A stretch of DNA of 64,000 nucleotides from an uncultured Bacteroidales bacterium. Lineage in GTDB: Bacteria; Bacteroidota; Bacteroidia; Bacteroidales; Bacteroidaceae. The stretch is from NCBI GenBank assembly GCA_902778625.1, contig CACYYM010000005.1, positions 180,535 to 244,534 of the forward strand, in the 5' to 3' direction. Position 1 is the first letter of the stretch, and the number at the start of each line of letters is the position of its first letter. The translations under genes were made by a program, and so were the position numbers. Below the pieces are notes generated by a model that worked only from the letters and a program-made list of their open reading frames with translations, was not told the origin of the DNA and ran no database searches. Positions 58,114-64,000 of this stretch are shown here, in pieces.

Positions 58114-59571
58114 TCATTGTTTCTTGAATCTCTTTGACATTCCTATTGCTCCAGTTGGGCAAACGAGTCGGCAGAGATGGCAGCCCACGCACTTCTGGCC
58201 GATGATGTGCGGCTTCCTTTCTGTCAGGTCGAAGCTGATGGCTTGATGTCCGCCGTCGGTACATGATATGTGGCAGCGGCCGCAGCCCATGCATTTCTCA
58301 CGGTCAATCTTGGGCAGCACCATCGTCTCTCTGTCGAGCTCAGACGGCTGGACAAACGAAGGCAGTTGCTCGCCGACAAGGTCCTCGACGGACAACGTCC
58401 TGCCTGCTTCGAGCGAACGTTCCGCAAGATAAGTCTGCATGCCCATAAGCAAGTCGTCGATGATACGGTAGCCGTACTCCATGACAGCCGTGCAGACCTG
58501 CACATTTCGGCAACCTATCTGGATGTACTCCAAAGCGTCCCGCCACGTCTCAATGCCACCGATGCCGCTCAGTTCGATGCCTCTCATGATCTGGTTCTGC
58601 GCCATTTCGAGGATGAAACGCTGAGCGATGGGCTTCACGGCACGACCTGAATAGCCCGACACCGTCTTCTTCTCGCTGACCTCAGCCTCTGGCGAGAAGG
58701 TGACGCTCTTGATGGTGTTGATGGCCGAAATGGCGTCTGCTCCGGCAAAGTAAGCTCCAAGCGCAGGCTCTTTCATGTGTGTGATGTTCGGTGTCATCTT
58801 AGGAATGACGGGAATCTTTACGTTCTGCTTCACATAGGCAGTGTAGGCCGTGACGAGTTCGTGGTCTTGTCCGACGTCGCTGCCCATGCCTGCCAGACGC
58901 ATTTGAGGGCAGGAGAAGTTCAGCTCGACAGCGTCGCAGCCCGCAAACTCCGCCATCTTGGCAAGCTCTATCCACTCCTCTTCGAATTGACCCATGATGC
59001 TTGCGATGACAATCTTCGAGGGATAGTTCTGCTTCAGACGCTTCAAAATGTCGAAGTCCACCTCGTAAGGGTTCTCGCTCAGCTGTTCCATGTTGCGGAA
59101 GCCAGCGAACGATGTGCCCTCCTTTATCGCGTCGAATCGGGGCGAGACCTCGCGGATGTCCTGTTTGCAAATGGTCTTGTAGAAGACACCTGCCCAGCCC
59201 ATGTCGAAGGCGCGAGCTACCATGTCGTAGTTCGTGCAGATGGCAGACGAGGCCAGGAAGAAGGGGTTCTCGCATTTGATACCGCAGAAAGTGATTTGCA
59301 AAGATGGGTTTGTGTCTGTCACTTTGCAGTCTTGACAAGCTGAACGAAGCAACTCGCGGATTCGGATAGGCTGGTCGTAGTGTATGCAAGCTTGTTCCGC
59401 GCGTTCCAAGTCGGCATCCGAGCAGTTTGCAATCCATCTGCCGGCGTTCTTGATGTTGTCAAAACGAATGGCACGAATGGCACGGGCAGGGTCACCTTTA
59501 ATGCATGCTTTCGTGCAAGGAGCATCTTCGCACAGGAGGCAGCGAGCAACCTCTTCCTTAATGTGTAGCAT
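58114..59571 (-). CDS. preA: PreA-like dihydropyrimidine dehydrogenase with extra N-terminal segment
   Basis: FMN and iron-sulfur protein related to the PreA subunit that reduces uracil and thymine. The TIM barrel (about 95-400) carries CENPFFLASSAICTNYDMV and the active-site Cys in VELNFSCPQMRLAGMG. Two [4Fe-4S] motifs close the protein, CMGCGRCHISC and CVGCHLCRLVC. The 485 residues exceed E. coli PreA (about 411). The extra N-terminal part (CLLCEDAPCTKAC then GDPARAIRAIRF) resembles the iron-sulfur start of PreT/GltB-small-subunit proteins. No preT gene is adjacent, so the electron donor is unclear. It follows the kinase fusion gene by 12 bp. Confidence 0.88.
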   Translation of the reverse strand: MLHIKEEVARCLLCEDAPCTKACIKGDPARAIRAIRFDNIKNAGRWIANCSDADLERAEQACIHYDQPIRIRELLRSACQDCKVTDTNPSLQITFCGIKCENPFFLASSAICTNYDMVARAFDMGWAGVFYKTICKQDIREVSPRFDAIKEGTSFAGFRNMEQLSENPYEVDFDILKRLKQNYPSKIVIASIMGQFEEEWIELAKMAEFAGCDAVELNFSCPQMRLAGMGSDVGQDHELVTAYTAYVKQNVKIPVIPKMTPNITHMKEPALGAYFAGADAISAINTIKSVTFSPEAEVSEKKTVSGYSGRAVKPIAQRFILEMAQNQIMRGIELSGIGGIETWRDALEYIQIGCRNVQVCTAVMEYGYRIIDDLLMGMQTYLAERSLEAGRTLSVEDLVGEQLPSFVQPSELDRETMVLPKIDREKCMGCGRCHISCTDGGHQAISFDLTERKPHIIGQKCVGCHLCRLVCPTGAIGMSKRFKKQ

Positions 59572-59583
59572 AAGTGTTTGTGT

Positions 59584-60753
59584 TTAGTTTCTTCGTATAG
59601 TTAATGGAATCGCTTCTTTATTTGTCTGGCAGAATGTTTCGGCATCGTCGACGACAAGTGCCAAGTAGCCACCACCACCAGCTCCAGGCATCTTCCAAGC
59701 CAGCACGCCATCCATCGCGGAATACTGGTCGATGTAGTCCTGAACACCAGGTTGAATCATGGCTGGGAACATTGCAATCTGTGCTTCGAATGAGGCTTTA
59801 TAGGCTTCGGCAAAGGCTTTGAGGTCGGTACGCATGATGGCCTGCCAACAATCGTCGGCAGCTTTGGCAAGCGCCCTTACCTTCGGCTCTGTGATGTCCT
59901 TGCCTTCTACTACCGAGCAGCCTGGTCTTCTTGGGAACATGGGTATGAGGCAAAGATGACTCTCCAGCCAGCAAAGCACTTTCTCGTCGTTGCAAGTCTC
60001 TATCTTGTCGGGCCAATAGCGCGCATCATAATGGTGTCGGCAAAGGCCTGGCACACAGATTCCGATGGCATCTTGTGCTCCGGAAATGATGCCGTCGCTT
60101 CGTTCAGGGTCGTTCTCGAAGCAGAAGACGAGTTTGGCAAGCATCTCGGGGTCCATGTCGGGCAGTTTTATTGGCCAAATCCTCTGTATCTGTTTGCGAG
60201 TTGAAGTCGAGAGTCCGCAACGTTCCCTTACTTCAAAGTCCGGCACAAGCGAGATGGTAAGGGCCCAACCTGGTGCGAAGCAACTGACATAAGGCTGGTC
60301 AATCCACGTTCCAGCAAGGTCGAGTCGGGTCGGTATTTGGCATATCTCTGCCTTCAAGCCAGTACTCGAACGAGCATCAAGCCCTTCAGCAGGCGTCCTT
60401 TCAAGAACGATGTACTCGATTCCATGCTCTTCGCAGAAGCGACGTTTCTCTTCACTTGATCCATCGGCATTCACGACGAAGATGTCCGGCTTGAGCCATT
60501 CAACTGTCGGCACAAAGTCCATCACGCCACTGCCTTTGTTGATGAAGGCTTCCTTGACGTACCTGATGCTCTGCACCATGAAAAGACGTTCCTGCTCGGG
60601 ATACAGCGTCTTGTGGTTCTTGTACTTCAATATCGTGGCATCCGACCCGATGCCGACGTACAGGTCACCATACTGGGCAGCCTGCCTGAAGAATTCTATG
60701 TGACCGCTATGCAGCAAGTCATAGCAACCGCTAACAAAGACCTTTTTATTCAT
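59584..60753 (-). CDS. Nucleotidyltransferase-GHMP kinase fusion
   Basis: A 389-residue bifunctional protein. The first ~135 residues are a cytidylyltransferase-like domain: FVSGCYDLLHSGHIEFFRQA with the HSGH active-site motif and VGIGSDATI. From about 145 a GHMP kinase domain follows: motif 1 IPTRLDLAGTWIDQPYVS and motif 3 MPGAGGGGYLALV. Motif 2, normally a Gly/Ser loop for ATP, reads GIISGAQDAIGI. By analogy with HldE and Fkp the protein would phosphorylate a sugar and activate it to a nucleotide sugar, or do part of this. I start at the ATG at 60751-60753, which overlaps the FucP stop by ATGA. The transporter and mutarotase upstream suggest a deoxysugar substrate. Confidence 0.8.
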   Translation of the reverse strand: MNKKVFVSGCYDLLHSGHIEFFRQAAQYGDLYVGIGSDATILKYKNHKTLYPEQERLFMVQSIRYVKEAFINKGSGVMDFVPTVEWLKPDIFVVNADGSSEEKRRFCEEHGIEYIVLERTPAEGLDARSSTGLKAEICQIPTRLDLAGTWIDQPYVSCFAPGWALTISLVPDFEVRERCGLSTSTRKQIQRIWPIKLPDMDPEMLAKLVFCFENDPERSDGIISGAQDAIGICVPGLCRHHYDARYWPDKIETCNDEKVLCWLESHLCLIPMFPRRPGCSVVEGKDITEPKVRALAKAADDCWQAIMRTDLKAFAEAYKASFEAQIAMFPAMIQPGVQDYIDQYSAMDGVLAWKMPGAGGGGYLALVVDDAETFCQTNKEAIPLTIRRN

Positions 60754-61961
60754 TGAACATTGACCGTTGAACATTGACCATTTCTTTGACTATATATGCT
60801 GTATCCCAGCACCACAACGAAGCAGATGAGTGGCACAACATAAGAGTTCGAGATGCCGAACTTGTCACTAACCATGCCCTGAAGTGGCGTGAGAAGTGCA
60901 CCTCCGAGTATGGCCATGATGAGTCCTGATGCACCAATCTTCGCATCTTCTCCTACTCCGTCGAGGGCAATGCCATAGATTGTCGGGAACTGGAGCGACA
61001 TGAAGAAGCTGATGAGTACCAGCGAGATGACTGCCAACATGCCACTTCCACTCATCACTATCACGATGAGGCAGAGCAGAATGTCAAACGCTGCTGCCCA
61101 AGCCATTAGCTTTGCAGGCTGGAAAAACTTCATCAGCCAAGTGAAGAAGAAGCGAGCCACGCAGAAGCAAATGATGCTGGCCAGGTAGTAAGTTGCAGCT
61201 TCTGCCTCGACGATACCTAACTCCTGCATCACCAGCCTGATAGTGAACGACCACACACAAATCTGCGCTCCGACATAGAAGAACTGTGCCACAACGCCCC
61301 AGACATAGCGTTTGTTCTTCAGCAATCTCGCAAAAGAGGCACTCACACTACCTTGTGCAGCATCCTTTCCACCTGGCATCTTCGAGAAAGCCATCACGAC
61401 CATTATGGCAATCAGCACAAAGCCGAGACCCATGTAAGTCTCTGAAATACTGTTCAAAGAGATGTCGCGAAGGATGAATTGCTTGCTGAGCATGATGCCT
61501 GTGATGCTGCCAATCGGGTTGAACGACTGGGCAATGTTGAGCCTTCGAGTCGCCGTTTCGGGCGTTCCCATTGAAAGAATGTAGGGATTTGCCGTCGTTT
61601 CCAGCACGGAGCAACCGCCTGCAAGAATGTAGATGGCAACAAGATAGAACGCATAACTCTCGGTCAGGGCTGAAGGATAGAACAGCATCGCACCTCCGGC
61701 ATAGAGCAGAAGTCCCAGGATGATGCCGGCCTTGTAGGAGTATTTCCTGATGAAAAGGGCTGCCGGCAAAGCAAAGCAGAAGTAAGAACCATAGAAGGCA
61801 AACTGGATGAACGATGTCTCGGTGTCGCTCATCTGCATTACCTTCTTGAAGGCAGCCAGCAGAGTGTCGGTCATGTTGTTTGCCAAGCCCCACAGAAGGA
61901 AGAGTAGGGAGACAAGGGCAAACGGCAAGAGGTATCTTTTTTCGATTGTTTTCATGTTCAA
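60750..61961 (-). CDS. FucP-type sugar:proton symporter
   Basis: A 403-residue MFS inner membrane transporter of the fucose permease group, with about twelve hydrophobic segments. Typical marks are FALVSLLFLLWGLANNMTD, AGIILGLLLYAGGA and the group motif LETTANPYILSMG followed by RRLNIAQSFNPIGSI. L-fucose is the best-known substrate, but related members carry other hexoses. The last residues (NGQCSTVNVQ) come from an intergenic-like TTCAACGGTCAATG repeat, so the tail is probably not ancestral. It is coupled by ATGA to the fusion gene. Confidence 0.9.
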   Translation of the reverse strand: MNMKTIEKRYLLPFALVSLLFLLWGLANNMTDTLLAAFKKVMQMSDTETSFIQFAFYGSYFCFALPAALFIRKYSYKAGIILGLLLYAGGAMLFYPSALTESYAFYLVAIYILAGGCSVLETTANPYILSMGTPETATRRLNIAQSFNPIGSITGIMLSKQFILRDISLNSISETYMGLGFVLIAIMVVMAFSKMPGGKDAAQGSVSASFARLLKNKRYVWGVVAQFFYVGAQICVWSFTIRLVMQELGIVEAEAATYYLASIICFCVARFFFTWLMKFFQPAKLMAWAAAFDILLCLIVIVMSGSGMLAVISLVLISFFMSLQFPTIYGIALDGVGEDAKIGASGLIMAILGGALLTPLQGMVSDKFGISNSYVVPLICFVVVLGYSIYSQRNGQCSTVNVQ

Positions 61962-62104
61962 TTCATTTCGTTTTGGTAGTAAAAATGGAAGTTAGAATCG
62001 GAGTTAATTCGCTTCGCTCATGGAAGTTAACTCGCTTTGCTTGTGGACGATAGCTTTGGCAGCCGAGTAAGTATTGTCCAGTACGTAGTGCTTAACTCCC
62101 AGAA
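61962..62104. other. Gap between mutarotase and transporter genes with a short direct repeat
   Basis: Two copies of a GGAGTTAATTCGCTTCGCTCATGG / GGAAGTTAACTCGCTTTGCTTGTGG-like unit (each shown here only by name; near 62001-62024 and 62023-62047). No promoter box is seen. Confidence 0.45.
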
Positions 62105-62482
62105 TTATTCGTACAGGTAGAAAATCCGTTCCATCATCTGCCACTTCTCGTCGCTCGTGGCTTCAGAACTGCAGCCTTGGAACTGGCTGACAAAGGCTTC
62201 CCATTCAGCCTGACGGGGCAGAGTGGCGAGCTTGGCCATTGCTTTGTCCCAGTCGAAATCGGCTGGAGTATCAACTATCATGACCAACATGTTGCCCAAG
62301 ATGTAGATTTCCATCTCGAGGATGCCAACCTCTCGAATGCCGTCGCGAACCTCCTTCCAGTTGTATTCCTGCGAATGCCACTTGATGTACTCGCGCCTTG
62401 CTTCTTCGTCGGAGTTGAGCGTCAAGGTTTGCACAAACCGCTTCGTCCTGACGTTATGCTGCTTTTGTAAGTAACCTTCCAT
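62105..62482 (-). CDS. L-rhamnose/L-fucose mutarotase family protein
   Basis: A 125-residue dimeric alpha-beta barrel protein of the RhaM family, which speeds exchange of sugar anomers. The C-terminal half is well conserved: GIREVGILEMEIYILGNMLV, then TPADFDWDKAMAKLATLPRQ and SDEKWQMMERIFYL. I start at the second ATG (MEGYLQKQ); the first eight residues of the longer frame come from an AAATGATTAAATGG repeat. It precedes the FucP-type gene, so fucose is as likely as rhamnose. Confidence 0.85.
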   Translation of the reverse strand: MEGYLQKQHNVRTKRFVQTLTLNSDEEARREYIKWHSQEYNWKEVRDGIREVGILEMEIYILGNMLVMIVDTPADFDWDKAMAKLATLPRQAEWEAFVSQFQGCSSEATSDEKWQMMERIFYLYE

Positions 62483-62559
62483 AAAATCGTTTAACCATTT
62501 AATCATTTGCCATTTAGCGTTTGCCCTCTCTCAAAGTTGGGGCGGTAGCGAGTAAGCCG

Positions 62560-63474
62560 CTATTGGTAACTACTCCCCTCCTTACAGGGAGGGGTTTGGG
62601 GGTGGGTCTGGTGAACCTGAATCTGCGGGAACGGGAACCCGATACCTTGCTTGTTGAACTCCGTATAGATGCGTTCGTTCGTGTTGAAGAAGACATCCCA
62701 GTAGTCAGAAGCTTTCGTCCAGACCCGAAGCACGAAGTCCACGCTGCTGGCAGCCAGTTCTTTCACGGCAATGAAGGGAGCTGGCTCTTGCATGATGCGC
62801 TTATCTTCTTGCAGAAGGCTCAGCGTAACCTGCTTAACTTTCTCAATCTCAGTACCATACTCTACACTAATGGTGAAATCCACTCGCCGCAGATCGTTCT
62901 TGTTGAAGTTCGTGATGTTACCGCTCGAAAGCGCACCATTGGGAATGAAGAGCTCTTTGTTGTCGGTCGTGGTCAGTATCGTGTGGAAGATTTGAATGGC
63001 CTTCACGATGCCGCTAACGCCTTGAACCTCAATAAAATCGCCAATCTTGAAAGGCTTCAGAAACAGGAGGATGATACCTCCAGCCAAGTTCTGAAGGTTG
63101 CCGCTTAGTGCCATACCGACCGCCAAGCCTGCAGAAGCCAGCAGGGCAGCAAGGCTCGTCGTGTTCACACCAAGCGTGCCCACCACCATGATGATGAGCA
63201 AAACGATAAGGGTTATATTGACGAAACTCTTCAGGAACGACTGAACCGTCGGCTCCACATTTCGCCTCTCTAACATTCGAGCTACCATCCTGTTGATGAA
63301 CTTGATGGCATAACGTCCCACAAAGAAAATGACGAGCGCGAGCAGCAGACTCTTTCCGGCCTCCATTCCCATCGTGATTGCCTGATGAATCAACTGGTCA
63401 ACCTCACCATTTTTAGCCGCTTCGATAACACCTTTCCCTGCCTCCAAAGGCGCAGCTTCAAGTAAATATATCAT
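62560..63474 (-). CDS. MscS family mechanosensitive channel
   Basis: A 304-residue small-conductance channel that opens on membrane tension and relieves osmotic shock. Three membrane segments lead to the pore helix region LAALLASAGLAVGMALSGNL and the beta domain FLKPFKIGDFIEVQGVSGIV, then FIPNGALSSGNITNFNK. I start at MIYLLEAAP (63472-63474), since the -7 box at 63506-63513 lies inside the longer frame. The last 15 residues (QTPPCKEGSSYQ) are read from a dispersed CCCCTCC...GGAGGGG hairpin repeat. Confidence 0.9.
   Translation of the reverse strand: MIYLLEAAPLEAGKGVIEAAKNGEVDQLIHQAITMGMEAGKSLLLALVIFFVGRYAIKFINRMVARMLERRNVEPTVQSFLKSFVNITLIVLLIIMVVGTLGVNTTSLAALLASAGLAVGMALSGNLQNLAGGIILLFLKPFKIGDFIEVQGVSGIVKAIQIFHTILTTTDNKELFIPNGALSSGNITNFNKNDLRRVDFTISVEYGTEIEKVKQVTLSLLQEDKRIMQEPAPFIAVKELAASSVDFVLRVWTKASDYWDVFFNTNERIYTEFNKQGIGFPFPQIQVHQTHPQTPPCKEGSSYQ
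62575..62594. repeat. Dispersed CCCCTCC hairpin repeat at the mscS end
   Basis: CCCCTCC (62575-62581) and GGAGGGG (62588-62594) with TTACAG loop, followed by TTTGGGGGTGGGTC. This kind of sequence is frequent between genes in Bacteroidales. Here it codes for the tail of MscS. Confidence 0.7.
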
Positions 63475-63505
63475 GTTTTGCTTACTTAAATCGAAAAATT
63501 CTTCG

Positions 63506-63536
63506 CAAATATACGACTTTTTCTTCACATCTCCAA
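63506..63536 (-). promoter_or_regulatory. Promoter of mscS and downstream genes
   Basis: TTGG (63533-63536), a 19-bp spacer and TATATTTG (63506-63513) on the minus strand, 31 bp upstream of the chosen ATG. Confidence 0.7.
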
Positions 63537-63583
63537 CGAAAACGCGAAAAAGCGTCTCGAAAAACAACCCTAAGGTAAATCGC

Positions 63584-63668
63584 AAACTTAACGTGTCAAG
63601 TTGCCGAACTTAACGTGCCAAGTTTACAATCTTAACGTGCCAAGTTGCCGAACCCAGCGTGCCAAGTT
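63584..63668. repeat. AT-rich 22-bp tandem array (four units)
   Basis: GTG at 63593, 63615, 63637 and 63659, all exactly 22 bp apart, each followed by CCAAGTT or TCAAGTT. The last unit has drifted to AACCCAGCGTGCC. Confidence 0.92.
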
Positions 63669-63818
63669 TGGAAGTGAAGCATGATGTATGCTTAGTGTAG
63701 GCTTTATGTATGCTTTATGTATGCTTGAATCTCCTTAAACCATTGAACCACTTGAACTTAAACCACATTTATGTAGGCATGTAGGCAGATTGGGAAATTT
63801 TGAAAAAATTTGCATTTT

Positions 63819-63965
63819 ACTCGTCACTCATCATATTTCGTCCTAATCATTTGACAATCAGAAGTTAACACCCTGATGAGTGCCTGACGACTCGTCTGGT
63901 CACTCGTCAGGTTGTATGTTGCTGATACTCTTTGCATTAACCCCCAAACCTGATGAGTGACGAGT
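63819..63965. repeat. Palindromic element with 15-bp terminal inverted repeats
   Basis: ACTCGTCACTCATCA (63819-63833) and TGATGAGTGACGAGT (63951-63965) are perfect reverse complements. Between them are further copies (CCTGATGAGTG, GGTCACTCGTCAGG) and a CCTGACGA/TCGTCAGG pair. Size (147 bp) and structure would fit a small non-autonomous element. Confidence 0.6.
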
Positions 63966-64000
63966 GTTTTCGATTTCGTTTATAATTCAACTTTTCTCCA

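Larger units (their letters stand above)
63537..64000. other. Repeat-rich terminal stretch without genes
   Basis: Holds an AT-rich 22-bp array (63584-63668), TATGTATGCTT repeats near 63685-63725 and a palindromic CACTCGTCACTCATC element (63819-63965). No coding frame is convincing up to the window edge. Confidence 0.65.

Noticed and set aside
59584..60753. Identity as Fkp (fucokinase/GDP-fucose pyrophosphorylase)
   Set aside because: Fkp is about 950 residues with a different pyrophosphorylase domain; this protein is 389 residues with an HSGH-type transferase.
1..64000. tRNA, rRNA and insertion sequence genes
   Set aside because: Scanning by eye found no T-arm GGTTCGAATCC-like sequence in a cloverleaf context, no rRNA segment and no transposase. 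A tRNAscan run would be decisive.

Overview
The window looks like chromosome of a Bacteroidales bacterium, most likely Prevotella or a close relative. Evidence: Bacteroidetes-type promoters (TTTG or TTG, 18-20 bp, TAnnTTTG) in front of many genes and almost no Shine-Dalgarno sequences; type IX secretion genes porU and porV; two GH92 mannosidases; a DUF4468 protein; FucP- and NodT-type proteins; and long secreted proteins with a shared short C-terminal tail. No phage, insertion sequence, CRISPR array, rRNA or tRNA was recognised.

Layout. 1-10.5 kb (+ strand): 3' part of yidC, a frameshifted S9 dipeptidyl-peptidase, an MFS transporter, and a two-gene unit of a repeat-bearing secreted protein and a GH92 enzyme. 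10.5-17.6 kb (-): FAH-family hydrolase, porU, porV, ispF and a membrane acyltransferase, packed as one operon. 18.1-21.2 kb (-): rplM-rpsI-rpsB-tsf. 21.2-23.9 kb: divergent glycosyltransferase and polysaccharide flippase. 24.1-26.4 kb (+): second GH92. 26.5-32.7 kb (-): an RND efflux operon (adaptor, pump, outer membrane factor). 33-37.3 kb (-): pgk, an orphan solute-binding lipoprotein and a TPR protein. 37.5-40.6 kb (-): AAA+ ATPase, a candidate structured RNA with its own promoter and terminator, and nth. 40.7-49.4 kb (-): mtaB, glycosyltransferase, TolC/MacA/MacB-type efflux, DUF4468 and GH43. 49.7-56.5 kb: a 60-residue cysteine-rich lipoprotein, a 1538-residue repeat surface protein and a membrane-bound TPR-AraC regulator. 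57-63.5 kb (-): mscS, sugar mutarotase, FucP-type transporter, nucleotidyltransferase-GHMP kinase fusion, PreA-like protein and hydroxyacid dehydrogenase.

The themes fit a gut or oral glycan- and peptide-degrading anaerobe: secreted glycosidases and peptidase, export machinery for surface proteins, two tripartite export pumps, and deoxysugar uptake and activation.

The most unusual signal lies between genes. Eleven short tandem arrays occur in 64 kb. They fall into three sequence families (GC-rich CCGC-NN-GCGG, AT-rich TTAAC-GT-GTTAA, and a mixed one) that share a period of 22 bp (sometimes 21) and, in most units, a common framework GTG-N4-GTT-N12. Several run into the ends of coding sequences and one forms a terminator. 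The second strong signal is the roughly 195-nt RNA candidate between nth and the AAA+ gene, whose long closing stem, promoter and terminator suggest a 6S-like or new small RNA.
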